From assembly GCA_963742305.1 (NCBI GenBank), contig CAVULN010000032.1, positions 56,433 through 120,432 on the forward strand: a stretch of DNA of 64,000 nt. Reading direction: 5' to 3'. The notes below the pieces were generated by a model, which was not told the DNA's origin, ran no database searches, and saw only the letters and a list, made by a program, of their open reading frames with translations. Position 1 is the stretch's first letter. Every line of letters starts with the position of its first letter. The stretch comes from Roseiarcus sp963742305 (GTDB taxonomy: Bacteria; Pseudomonadota; Alphaproteobacteria; Rhizobiales; Beijerinckiaceae). Below are positions 47,698 through 56,196 of the stretch, piece by piece. Position numbers and translations under genes: made by a program.

Positions 47698-48071
47698 ATG
47701 AGACAGAAATCCGGGCCGGAAAAGCAGCCGGCGGAAGACGCGATCAGGGACATTCGGCGCGCGAGGCGTCGACCCTTTTCAGCTGAAGAGAAGATCCGCA
47801 TCGTACTGGAAGGGCTACGCGGGGAGGAGAGCATAGCCGAGCTCTGCCGCCGCGAGGGCATCGCCTCATCGATGGACTATGGCTGGTCGAAGGAGTTCCT
47901 TGAGGCCGGCAAAGGCGGCTCGCCGGCGACACGGCGCGCGCCGCGACCTCCGACGAGGTGAAGGATCTTCGCCGCGAGGCGCAAGCCTTGAAGGAGGTCG
48001 TCGCCGACCTCACCCTCGAAAACCGACTGCTTAAAAAAAGCATGATCGCGGATGGGGGAGACGAGGCATGA
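47698..48071 (+). pseudogene. IS3-family transposase OrfA (copy 2), frameshifted
   Basis: Identical in plan to OrfA of copy 1, but GGTAAAAGG of copy 1 is GGCAAAGG here, a one-base deletion at 47908-47913. The frame then ends at 47961 with GGSPATRRAPRPPTR, losing the coiled coil. The original frame resumes as DLRREAQALKEVV and ends at 48071, overlapping orfB. Confidence 0.88.
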
Positions 48072-49048
48072 GATATTCCGCATCCGACAAGATCGAGATC
48101 ATCCGGCTGGTCGAGCAATCGCATGTGCCGGCTCGACGCGCGCTGGAGAAACTCGGCATTCCCAGATCGTCTTTCTACCGCTGGTATGATCGGTATCAAG
48201 GCGGCGGACCGGAAGCCCTCGCGGATCGCCCCTCGCGGCCGGATCGGGTTTGGAACCGAATCCCAGAGGCCATCCGCAGCCAGATTGTCGACCTGGCGCT
48301 GGATCAACCCGAGCTCAGCCCGCGGGAACTGGCGGTGCGCTTCACGGACGAGGAAAAATACTTTGTCTCGGAGGCGTCGGTCTATCGGCTTCTCAAAGCG
48401 CACGATCTTATCGCCAGCCCGGCTTACATCGTCATCAAAGCTGCCGAGGAATTCAGGGACAAGACCACGGCGCCCAACCAGCTCTGGCAGACCGACTTCA
48501 TCTATCTCAAGATCACGGGATGGGGCTGGTACTACCTCTCCACCGTGCTGGACGACTTCTCGCGCTTCATTGTCGCCTGGAAACTCTGTGCGACCATGAA
48601 GGCGAAGGACGTCACCGCCACGCTTGATCTGGCGCTATCCGCGTCTGGGCTCGACAAGATGACCGTCGTTCACCGACCGCGTCTGCTGTCTGATAACGGC
48701 TCGTCGTACGTCGCGGCGGATCTCGCGCAATGGCTGGATCGCCAGGAGATCGAGCATGTCCGCGGCGTACCTTATCACCCGCAGACCCAGGGCAAAATCG
48801 AGCGCTGGCATCAGACGCTCAAGAACCGCATCCTGCTTGAGCACTACTACCTGCCCGGCGATCTCCAACGCCAAATCTCCGCCTTCGTGGCGCATTACAA
48901 CCATGCCCGCTATCACGAGAGCCTCGACAATCTTACCCCGGCTGACGTCTATTTCGGGCGCGCCGAGGCCGTCCTCCTCGAACGCGAAAGGATCAAACGC
49001 CAGACAATCGCAAACCGTCGCTTGCAGCGCCAACTGCATGCCGCATAA
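48068..49048 (+). CDS. IS3-family transposase OrfB (copy 2, intact)
   Basis: A 326-residue DDE recombinase. The N-terminal HTH region (RRALEKLGIPRSSFYRWYDR) is followed by the rve integrase core with Asp in QTDFIYLK, Asp in LLSDNGSSYVA and Glu in GKIERWHQTLK, 35 residues after the second Asp. It is full length, while the same gene in copy 1 is broken. OrfB could act with OrfA from copy 1 in trans. Confidence 0.92.
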   Translation: MRYSASDKIEIIRLVEQSHVPARRALEKLGIPRSSFYRWYDRYQGGGPEALADRPSRPDRVWNRIPEAIRSQIVDLALDQPELSPRELAVRFTDEEKYFVSEASVYRLLKAHDLIASPAYIVIKAAEEFRDKTTAPNQLWQTDFIYLKITGWGWYYLSTVLDDFSRFIVAWKLCATMKAKDVTATLDLALSASGLDKMTVVHRPRLLSDNGSSYVAADLAQWLDRQEIEHVRGVPYHPQTQGKIERWHQTLKNRILLEHYYLPGDLQRQISAFVAHYNHARYHESLDNLTPADVYFGRAEAVLLERERIKRQTIANRRLQRQLHAA

Positions 49049-49121
49049 TCTCAATCACAGATAATCCAGAGCCTCCCTTCCGGAAGCTAGCAATTCGTCT
49101 CAAATCATCTGACGACGGACA

Positions 49122-49338
49122 CTCTACGAGGTCCGTGCCAACCAGATTTACGCCTGGAAGAAGCAACTCCAGGATCAGGCGGCGCGGGCCTTCGACCCTG
49201 GCTCCGGGCGGGACGCGGAAACGAGGCATGAGCGGGAGATCGAGCGGTTGCACGCCAAGGCTTGTCCTCGGGCTTGACCCGAGGATCGGGCAGCTCACGG
49301 TCGAGCGGGATTTTTTAGCCAGGAGGTCCGGAAGATGA
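49122..49338 (+). pseudogene. IS3-type transposase OrfA, 3' part, cut by IS3 copy 2 and by a palindromic insertion
   Basis: The frame reads LYEVRANQIYAWKKQLQDQA and HEREIERLHAK, then 25 inserted bases (49260-49284) introduce a stop and a shift, after which IGQLTVERDFLARRSGR completes the protein. The N-terminal HTH part is lost at the IS3 copy 2 boundary. It belongs with the orfB that overlaps it at 49335 and is from a different IS3 subgroup than copies 1 and 2. Confidence 0.8.
49260..49284. repeat. REP-like palindromic element inserted in orfA
   Basis: Twenty-five bases interrupt an otherwise continuous coding sequence between the codons for HAK and IGQLT. They contain CCTCGGG (49266-49272), loop CTTGA and CCCGAGG (49278-49284), a 7-bp perfect stem. 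The CTCGGG-CTTGA-CCCGAG core is a recurring intergenic palindrome in alphaproteobacterial genomes, as far as I recall. Here the insertion site is exact because the host gene is known. Confidence 0.65.
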
Positions 49339-50261
49339 GCGCTCCGGACCGCAGAGCGATGCTCGACCGGGCCGACAAGTCGCTGTCGGTTCGGCGGCAA
49401 TGCGCGCTTCTGAGCGTGGCGCGCTCGGGCGTCTATCGGGCGCGCGAGCCGGCCAACGACAACGACGGCGCGCTGATGCGCCGGATCGACGAACTGTTCA
49501 CCGCGTGGCCCTTTCTCGGCTCGCGCCGGATGACGGCGATGCTGCGCGCCGAGGGCGTGTTCGTGAACCGCAAGCGCGCGCAGCGGCTGATGCGCCTGAT
49601 GGGCATCGCCGCGCTCGGGCCGAAGCCGAGAACGAGCAAACCCGCGCCCGGCCACCGGATCTATCCCTATCTTCTGCGCAATCTGACGATCGAGCGCGCG
49701 AACCACGTCTGGGCGGCCGACATCACCTACATTCCGATCGGGCGGGGCTTTCTCTATCTGGTGGCGATCATCGACTGGGCGTCGCGCGCGGCGCTTGCGT
49801 GGCGGCTGTCGAACACGATGGACGTTTCGTTCTGTCTGGCGGCGCTCGAGGAGGCTCGGGCGAAGTTCGGCAAGCCCGAGATTTTCAACACCGACCAAGG
49901 CTCGCAGTTCACTTCGGCGGCCTTCACCGGCGCGCTCGCCGAAGCGGGCGTCGCGATCTCCATGGACGGCCGCGGCCGCTGGATGGACACCATCTTCATC
50001 GAGCGGCTGTGGCGGTCGCTCAAGTACGAGGACGTCTATCTCAAAGGCTACGCCGACGGCCGCGATGCCGCGCGCGGCATCGCCGCTTGGATCGCCTTTT
50101 ACAACGAGCGGCGCCCGCACCAGGCGCTGGCCGACCGCACGCCGATGGCGGTCTGGCGCGAGGCAATCGCCGGCGCCGGGGCGGTGGACATGATGGACAA
50201 CCCATCCGCGTTGCCCACATGCCCACAGCAACAGAAACAGACCCAGACTCTCGCTGCGTGA
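49335..50261 (+). CDS. IS3-family transposase OrfB (second element type)
   Basis: A 308-residue DDE transposase with the HTH_21 region FTAWPFLGSRRMTAMLRAEG, Asp in WAADITYIPIG, Asp in IFNTDQGSQFTS and Glu in DTIFIERLWRSLKYEDVY. The C-terminal PHQALADRTPMAVWR is typical. It is complete, but its OrfA partner is destroyed, so the element is unlikely to move alone. Its right end could not be fixed; it lies between about 50290 and 50325. Confidence 0.92.
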   Translation: MSAPDRRAMLDRADKSLSVRRQCALLSVARSGVYRAREPANDNDGALMRRIDELFTAWPFLGSRRMTAMLRAEGVFVNRKRAQRLMRLMGIAALGPKPRTSKPAPGHRIYPYLLRNLTIERANHVWAADITYIPIGRGFLYLVAIIDWASRAALAWRLSNTMDVSFCLAALEEARAKFGKPEIFNTDQGSQFTSAAFTGALAEAGVAISMDGRGRWMDTIFIERLWRSLKYEDVYLKGYADGRDAARGIAAWIAFYNERRPHQALADRTPMAVWREAIAGAGAVDMMDNPSALPTCPQQQKQTQTLAA

Positions 50262-50324
50262 TAGAAAGGAATCCCGGGCGGTCGCGCTCCAACTAACAAA
50301 CCGCATCAACCGGTCCCGCTGCGC

Positions 50325-50490
50325 GGGTCCATTTCAATCTCGCCAGCGGGCTCCCGAGCGTGCCATCCAAAGCAGCGCGTTGAGAAAACGCCGATTGTCC
50401 GTACGTGGACCTCGTTTCCCCTTGCGGCCCCCAGCACAAAATCAGGCAGCCGTTCCCACTGGTCATCCCGAAGTGCGTCGCAGTCCACCG
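50325..50490 (-). pseudogene. IS5-family transposase N-terminal remnant
   Basis: On the minus strand, DALRDDQWERLPDFVLG is followed, after a frame change, by RKGKRGPRTDNRRFLNALLW and MARSGARWRD. This is the N-terminal region of IS5-type (IS427-like) transposases (pattern L-x-D-x-Q-W-x-x-L, D-N-R-x-F-L-x-A-x-L-W-x-x-R-x-G-x-x-W-R-D). It ends abruptly at about 50325, next to the IS3-type element. No catalytic part remains. Confidence 0.65.
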
Positions 50491-50807
50491 CTGATCTCCA
50501 AAAATCAGCGTTGAATCCGATTCGAGCCCATTTGGGAATCCCAGGTCCCTTAAATCGTCACACGACCTAGCGAAACCGTTTGTTCTCGCCGCAGTTTTCG
50601 CCCGCATTTGAAAATTCGATTTCGCCCGCCCTTTTGAAATTCTGCGCCGCTTTCGTTCTTCGCGCCCGGGACGGAAACCGGCCGACGTATCTAACGCAGG
50701 CGCGGCTGAGATGAACGATGAACTGCAGCCGCTGCCGGCTCTGGCTTAGCCGAAGTGGAACGACTTGGCTGGGCTTGATCAGCGGGGCGATGACCTTTGT
50801 CGTAAAA
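50491..50807. other. Stretch upstream of the Pho box without a supported gene
   Basis: About 320 bp between the IS5 remnant and the Pho box. No coding frame with recognisable content was found. In many Hyphomicrobiales phoR lies directly upstream of pstS; here no trace of a kinase gene is visible. Confidence 0.45.
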
Positions 50808-50825
50808 GTGTCATGGAACTGTCAC
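50808..50825 (+). promoter_or_regulatory. Pho box (PhoB binding site) upstream of pstS
   Basis: GTGTCAT (50808-50814) and CTGTCAC (50819-50825) are two 7-bp half sites separated by GGAA, giving the 11-bp repeat spacing of the Pho box consensus (CTGTCAT-N4-CTGTCAT). It lies 103 bp before the pstS start. PhoB is encoded at the end of the same operon. Confidence 0.85.
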
Positions 50826-50928
50826 AGCATGCTTACGCGGCGATCTTACAAGCTCTCGGCGCGCGCACGTCGCTGATTTGGTGGCGCTGTGTCGCGCCGG
50901 AGTTCGACCCAGCGCACGAGAGGCGTCA

Positions 50929-51984
50929 ATGCATAAACTGGCTAAATTCGTCTGCGCCGCTGCGTTCGCCATTGGCGGCGCGTTCATGAGCCCCGCTTGG
51001 GCGGCGGACATTTCCGGCGCGGGGGCGACCTTTCCGTATCCGCTGTACGCGAAATGGGCGGATGCCTACAAGAAGAACACCGGAATTGGTCTGAACTACC
51101 AATCAATCGGCTCCGGCGGCGGCATCAAACAGATCCAGGCGAGAACGGTCACGTTCGGCGCGTCGGACATGCCGCTCCAGCCGAAGGATCTGGACAAGGG
51201 TGGGTTGGTGCAGTTCCCGACCGTTGTCGGAGGCGCCATTCCGGTCGTCAATTTGGACGGCGTCAAGCCTGGCGATCTGGTGCTCGACGGACCGACTCTG
51301 GCGAATATCTTCCTCGGAAAGATTACCAAGTGGAACGATCCGGCGATCCAGAAGCTGAATCCGAATCTCAAACTTCCATCGAGCGCGATCGTTGTCGTGC
51401 ATCGTTCAGATGGTTCGGGAACCACCTTCATTTTCACGAACTATCTGTCCAAGGTGAGCCCCGATTGGAAGGAGAACGTGGGGTCCAACACCTCCGTCGA
51501 ATGGCCCACAGGCCTCGGTGCGAAGGGCAACGAGGGCGTCGCCAACAACGTGCTCCAGGCGAAGGGCGCCATCGGCTACGTCGAATTCGCCTACGTCAAA
51601 GAGAACAACATGAGCTACGTCGGCCTGATCAACGCCGACGGCAAGGTTGTCAAACCGGATGCTGCGGCGTTCCAGGCTGCGGCGGGCCACGCCGACTGGG
51701 CGCACTCGGATCACTATTACGTCATTCTGACCGATCAGCCGGGGCCGGGCACCTGGCCGATCGCCGGAGCGACGTTCATCCTGGTGCCCAAGCAGCCGCC
51801 AAGCGTCGACAATGCGGCTGCAGCGCTTAAGTTCTTCGATTGGGCCTATTCTCAGGGCGGAAAGATGGCTGAAGACCTCGACTACGTGCCGCTGCCGAAC
51901 AATGTCGTCGCCAGCATCAGGGCGATGTGGGCCGCCGATATCAAGGGTCCGGACGGCAAACCGGCCTACGTCGCGGCGAAATGA
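50929..51984 (+). CDS. pstS: Phosphate-binding protein PstS
   Basis: A 351-residue periplasmic phosphate-binding protein with signal peptide (FVCAAAFAIGGAFMSPAWA). Phosphate-contact segments are ISGAGATFPYPLYAKW, SIGSGGGIKQIQ, FGASDMPL and VVHRSDGSGTTFIF. ATG 50929 follows GAGAGGCG. It is the first gene of the operon behind the Pho box and is separated from pstC by a strong palindrome at 52001-52022. Confidence 0.96.
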   Translation: MHKLAKFVCAAAFAIGGAFMSPAWAADISGAGATFPYPLYAKWADAYKKNTGIGLNYQSIGSGGGIKQIQARTVTFGASDMPLQPKDLDKGGLVQFPTVVGGAIPVVNLDGVKPGDLVLDGPTLANIFLGKITKWNDPAIQKLNPNLKLPSSAIVVVHRSDGSGTTFIFTNYLSKVSPDWKENVGSNTSVEWPTGLGAKGNEGVANNVLQAKGAIGYVEFAYVKENNMSYVGLINADGKVVKPDAAAFQAAAGHADWAHSDHYYVILTDQPGPGTWPIAGATFILVPKQPPSVDNAAAALKFFDWAYSQGGKMAEDLDYVPLPNNVVASIRAMWAADIKGPDGKPAYVAAK

Positions 51985-52000
51985 TCTCTTGTCGGCCTAT

Positions 52001-52022
52001 CGGGGCGTCCGCGGACGCCCCG
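52001..52022 (+). promoter_or_regulatory. Perfect palindrome between pstS and pstC
   Basis: CGGGGCGTCCG followed directly by CGGACGCCCCG gives an 11-bp perfect inverted repeat in the 96-bp gap. No T run follows, so a full terminator is unlikely. Such intercistronic hairpins after binding-protein genes protect the upstream mRNA end and reduce downstream expression. Confidence 0.7.
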
Positions 52023-52080
52023 AATTGTATGCCCGGAGCCGATTGAGCAGCGTCTGAACAGTGAACTTGAGAGTCAGTGA

Positions 52081-53073
52081 ATGGCCCAAATCGCCATCCC
52101 GGGGCGAACGACAGAATCCTCCGCGGTCGCGCGCACAGCGAGAATAAGAAGGCTTGCACTCAGCGACGCGTTTTTTCACCGGCTGACCCAAGCCGCGGCA
52201 ATCGTCGTTCTGCTGATCCTCGGAGGCGTCATCCTATCGCTGATCAGCGGATCGCTGCCCGCCTTTCAGAAGTTCGGCTTGGGCTTCTTTACGAATTAGG
52301 TTTGGAACCCAGTCACCAAGAAGTTCGGCGCGCTCGCGCCGATTTACGGAACGGTCTTAACCTCCGCCATCGCGATGGCGATCGCAGTGCCGCTGGGCAT
52401 GGGGATCGCGGTCTTTTTGACCGAGCTCTGTCCGCCGGCGCTGCGTCGCCCGATCGGCATCGCAATCGAGCTTTTGGCGGGGATACCAAGCATCATCTAC
52501 GGGATTTGGGGCCTGTTCATCTTCGCGCCGTTTCTCCAGCAGTACGTCCAGCCCGCCATCATCGCCCTCTTCGGGAACGTGCCTGTGCTTTCGTCGCTTT
52601 TCGCCGGACCGCCTTACGGCATCGGCATGCTCACAGCCGCGCTGATTTTTGCGATCATGGTCCTGCCGTTCGTCGCTTCCATTTCCCGGGACGTTTTCGG
52701 CACGGTGCCGCCGATGCTGAAGGAGTCAGCCTATGGAATTGGCTGCACGACCTGGGAGGTGGTCAGGAATGTCGTCATTCCATTCACGCGCGTTGGCGTC
52801 ATTGGCGGCGTGATGCTCGGACTCGGTCGGGCGCTCGGCGAGACGATGGCCGTGACTTTCGTGATCGGCAACGCGCACAGGATCTCCCCCTCGCTGTTCG
52901 CGCCGGGAACCACGATTTCGGCGACGATCGCCAATGAGTTCACCGAGGCGGTGGGTGATCTCTACACGTCGTCGCTGATCGCCCTGGGCTTGATCCTGTT
53001 CATGATCACCTTCGTTGTTCTGGCCATCGCGAGGATCATGCTGATGCGGCTCGAAGCCCAGGCCGGGAGATAG
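52081..53073 (+). pseudogene. pstC: Phosphate ABC transporter permease PstC with in-frame amber stop
   Basis: A 330-codon gene with six membrane segments. The first hydrophobic segment (AAAIVVLLILGGVILSLISG) is followed by GLGFFTN, then TAG at codon 73 (52297-52299). The same frame continues VWNPVTKKFGALAPIYGTV, the invariant start of the PstC core, and runs to 53073 with the permease loop around GLGRALGETMAVTFVIG. Only one codon, usually Glu or Gln before V-W-N-P, is affected, so a single base change explains it. Readthrough, a sequencing error and real loss all remain possible. Confidence 0.88.
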
Positions 53074-53077
53074 GACC

Positions 53078-53935
53078 ATGCCCGCGGGAACGATCTCGCC
53101 GCTCTATGCCGCTCGGCGTTGGAGAAACAAGATCTGGATGAGCCTCAGCGTCGTGGCGGCCGCCATCGGGCTGATCGGCCTGTTCATGATTATCGTTGTG
53201 CTGTTCTGGCAGGGCTTTTCCGGTCTTTCGCTCGCCGTCTTCACGCAGATGACGCCGCCGCCGGGCAGTTCGGGCGGGCTCCTGAACGCTATTGCCGGCA
53301 GTCTGATCCTGACGGTGATCGGCGTGGCTGTGGGGGCCCCGCTCGGCCTGCTGGCGGGCACCTATCTGGCGGAATACGGACGCCATACGAGGCTCGCTAT
53401 GGTCGTGCGATTCATCAATGATATTCTGCTCAGCGCTCCGTCGATCGTCATCGGGCTTTTCATTTATGAGGTCGTGGTGGTTCCGATGGGCCACTTTTCG
53501 GCAATCGCGGGCTGCCTTGCATTGGCGGTTCTTGTCGTGCCGGTGGTGCTGCGCACGACCGAGGATATGCTGAGCCTGGTCCCCAACACCTTGCGGGAGG
53601 CCGGGGCGGCGCTCGGCATGCCGCGTTCCCTGGTGATCAGGCGGATTTCCTATCGCGCGGCGAAGGCTGGTCTGGTGACCGGCGTGCTGCTTGCGATTGC
53701 GCGAGTGAGCGGCGAGACTGCGCCCCTGCTGTTCACCGCGCTCAACAACCAGTTCTGGAGCGCCAATCTGGCGCAGCCGATATCGAGCCTGCCGGTCGTG
53801 ATCTTCCAGTTCGCCTTGAGCCCCTACAAGGAGTGGCAGCAGCTCGCCTGGACCGGGGCGTTGATCATCACGCTCGCGGTTCTCGCGCTCAGCATCTGCG
53901 CGCGCGCGCTCGCTGCGAGGGGAGCGAACCAATGA
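53078..53935 (+). CDS. pstA: Phosphate ABC transporter permease PstA
   Basis: A 285-residue permease with six membrane segments. It contains AGTYLAEYGR, FINDILLSAPSIVIGLFIYE, PNTLREAGAALGMPRSLVIR and the EAA-type loop ARVSGETAPLLFTALN typical of PstA. It starts 4 bp after the pstC stop and overlaps pstB by ATGA. Confidence 0.95.
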   Translation: MPAGTISPLYAARRWRNKIWMSLSVVAAAIGLIGLFMIIVVLFWQGFSGLSLAVFTQMTPPPGSSGGLLNAIAGSLILTVIGVAVGAPLGLLAGTYLAEYGRHTRLAMVVRFINDILLSAPSIVIGLFIYEVVVVPMGHFSAIAGCLALAVLVVPVVLRTTEDMLSLVPNTLREAGAALGMPRSLVIRRISYRAAKAGLVTGVLLAIARVSGETAPLLFTALNNQFWSANLAQPISSLPVVIFQFALSPYKEWQQLAWTGALIITLAVLALSICARALAARGANQ

Positions 53936-54721
53936 ACACGGCGGTGAACTCCAGGCAATCCGCGACCAGCAGCAAGGTCCTCGTGCGCGGCCTCGACTTC
54001 TACTATGGCGCGACGCGCGCGCTCAAAGATGTTTCCTTGAGCCTGTACGACGGCGAGGTCACGGCGTTCATCGGCCCATCGGGCTGCGGCAAGTCGACGC
54101 TTCTGCGGGTGCTCAACCGCATGTATGACCTCTATCCCGGCCAGCGCGCCGAGGGCGAGGTCTTGCTCGACGGGGAGAACATCCTCGCGCCCGGCCTCGA
54201 CCTCAATCTCCTGCGCTCCCGCGTCGGCATGGTGTTCCAGAAGCCGACCCCGTTTCCGATGACGATCTATGACAACATCGCTTTCGGCGTTCGCCTCTAT
54301 GAGAAACTGCCGAAGTCGGAGATCGATGAGCGGGTCGAATTCGGCGCTTCGCAGGGCCGCGCTCTGGACCGAGGTGAAAGACAAGCTGAAAGCCAGCGGT
54401 CTCAGCCTTTCGGGCGGCCAACAGCAACGCTTGTGCATCGCCCGCACCGTGGCGATCAAGCCCGAGGTGATTCTGCTTGACGAGCCTGCGTCGGCTCTCG
54501 ATCCGATCTCGACCGCCAAGATCGAGGAGCTCATTGACGAATTGTCCGGCGACTACACCATCGCCATTGTCACCCACAACATGCAGCAGGCCGCGCGCGT
54601 CTCGCGCTACACCGCCTTCATGTATCTGGGCGAGATGGTGGAGTTCGACGAGACGGACAGGATCTTCACCTCGCCGCGCGACAGGCGGGCGCAGGACTAC
54701 GTAACCGGCCGCTTCGGCTAA
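53932..54721 (+). pseudogene. pstB: Phosphate ABC transporter ATPase PstB, one frameshift
   Basis: The first frame from ATG 53932 has Walker A FIGPSGCGKSTLLRVLNRM, YPGQRAEGEVLLDG and the Q-loop VGMVFQKPTPFPMTIYDNIA. The frame breaks near 54338 (GGTCGAATTCGGC, one extra base compared with the expected Glu-Ser-Ala-Leu). It continues as LRRAALWTEVKDKLKASGL, signature SLSGGQQQRLCIARTVA, Walker B VILLDEPASALDP and VTHNMQQAARVS to 54721. All motifs are present across the two frames. As pstB is normally needed for Pho signalling, a base-calling error must be considered. Confidence 0.9.
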
Positions 54722-54733
54722 AGGGAGGCGCCC

Positions 54734-55459
54734 GTGACAGACCAGCATACCGTCAGAGCCTACGACAAGGATCTCGACCTCCTCGAGCGCCGGATCGCGG
54801 AGATGGGCGGCTTGGCCGAGAAAATGGTGATCGACGCGGTGGACGCGCTGAGCTCCGGCGACGGGGCGCTTGCCCATCAGGTGGTGGAGACCGATCCGCG
54901 GCTCGACCTTTTGCAGCGCGAGATCGAGGAGCAGGCGATCCTGACCATTGCGCGCCGGCAGCCGGTGGCGATCGACCTGCGCGAGATCATCGGCGCGATC
55001 CGGGTCGCCGGCGATCTCGAGCGGGTCGGAGATCTCGCCAAGAACATCGCCAAGCGCTCGCTCAAGATCGGCGTCGAAACGCACGCGCCCCGCGCGATCG
55101 TCGGCATCAAGCACATGAACGATTTCGCGACCGAGCTCTTGAAGGACGTGCTCGACGCCTTCGCCCAGCGGGACGTCGGGCGGGCGCGCGACGTGTGGGA
55201 GCGCGACGCCGAGCTCGACGCGCTGGAAGACTCGGTCTTTCGCGACCTGCTTACCCATATGATGGAGGATCCGCGCAACATCACCTTCTGCACGCATCTT
55301 CTGTTCTGCTCGAAGAATATCGAGCGGATCGGCGATCACGCCACCAACATCGCCGAAACCGTATTCTATTTGGTGACCGGCTCGAACCTGCCGACCGACC
55401 GGCCGCACGGCCGCCAGGAGACAGACATCGAGACCGACGCGAGAGGGGAGCCCCGATGA
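54734..55459 (+). CDS. phoU: Phosphate signalling regulator PhoU
   Basis: A 241-residue helical protein of two three-helix bundles. It starts at GTG 54734 after AAAGGGAGG. Metal-binding repeats are visible as IRVAGDLERVGDLAKNIAKR and CSKNIERIGDHATNIAE (E-R-x-G-D-x-x-x-N-I pattern). PhoU links the Pst transporter to the PhoR-PhoB system and limits phosphate uptake. It overlaps phoB by ATGA. Confidence 0.96.
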   Translation: MTDQHTVRAYDKDLDLLERRIAEMGGLAEKMVIDAVDALSSGDGALAHQVVETDPRLDLLQREIEEQAILTIARRQPVAIDLREIIGAIRVAGDLERVGDLAKNIAKRSLKIGVETHAPRAIVGIKHMNDFATELLKDVLDAFAQRDVGRARDVWERDAELDALEDSVFRDLLTHMMEDPRNITFCTHLLFCSKNIERIGDHATNIAETVFYLVTGSNLPTDRPHGRQETDIETDARGEPR

Positions 55460-56196
55460 ACCAGGCGCGTAAGAGCATCGCCCGTCCCGGGGCGGCCTCC
55501 CCGCCGCGCATCCTCGTCGTCGAGGACGAATCCGATCTGTCTCTGCTGCTCGGCTACAATCTCGAAGCGGAAGGGTACATGGTCGAGAACGTGGAGCGCG
55601 GCGATGAGGCCGAGTTGCGCCTCGCCGAGAGCGCGCCGGACCTCGTGATCCTCGACTGGATGCTGCCCGGCGTCTCCGGCCTGGAAATCTGCCGCAGGCT
55701 TCGGGCGCGCGAATTGACCCGCACGCTGCCGGTCATCATGGTCACCGCGCGGGGCGAGGAAGCCGAGCGAGTGCGCGGCCTCTCGGTCGGGGCCGACGAT
55801 TATGTGGTCAAGCCCTTCTCGGTGCCCGAGCTCCTGGCCCGCGTGCGCGCGCTGCTCAGGCGCAGCCGGCCCGAACGGATCGCCGAGCGTCTCAACGCCG
55901 GCGATCTCGATCTCGACCGGGAGACGCGGCGGGTCCGCCGCGGCCCGCGCGACGTGCACCTCGGTCCCACGGAGTTCCGGCTGCTCGAATATCTTCTGGA
56001 AAAGCCCGGCCGGGTGTTCTCGCGGGCGCAATTGCTCGACGGGGTGTGGGGCCAGGCGGCGGAGATCGACGAACGCACGGTCGACGTCCATGTCGGGCGC
56101 CTGCGCAAGGCCTTGTCGCGAGGGCGCGAGCGGGATCCGATCCGCACCGTGCGCGGGACCGGCTATGCGTTCGACGAAACCTTCGGAAAGCCGTAA
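55456..56196 (+). CDS. phoB: Phosphate regulon response regulator PhoB
   Basis: A 246-residue OmpR/PhoB-type regulator. The receiver has VVEDESDLS, phospho-acceptor LILDWMLPGVSG, MVTARGEE and YVVKPFSVPE. The winged helix carries HLGPTEFRLLEYLLEKPGRV, FSRAQLLDGVWG and RTVDVHVGRLRKALS. It is the last gene of the operon and would bind the Pho box at 50808. No phoR is present in the window. Confidence 0.96.
   Translation: MNQARKSIARPGAASPPRILVVEDESDLSLLLGYNLEAEGYMVENVERGDEAELRLAESAPDLVILDWMLPGVSGLEICRRLRARELTRTLPVIMVTARGEEAERVRGLSVGADDYVVKPFSVPELLARVRALLRRSRPERIAERLNAGDLDLDRETRRVRRGPRDVHLGPTEFRLLEYLLEKPGRVFSRAQLLDGVWGQAAEIDERTVDVHVGRLRKALSRGRERDPIRTVRGTGYAFDETFGKP

Larger units (their letters stand above)
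47616..49121 (+). mobile_element. IS3-family insertion sequence, copy 2
   Basis: A 1506-bp element, nearly identical by eye to copy 1 and in the same orientation. Ends are TGTCCGCCGTCAG on the left and the complement of CTGACGACGGACA on the right. No target duplication is seen (left flank GTTGC, right flank CTCTA). The left side interrupts the system 3 ATPase gene and the right side interrupts the orfA of another IS3-type element. Confidence 0.9.

Noticed and set aside
46299..52299. Reassignment of TAG to a sense codon
   Set aside because: TAG ends several ordinary genes here, including pstC itself and the receiver-cyclase, so the two internal TAG codons are better explained by mutation or error.
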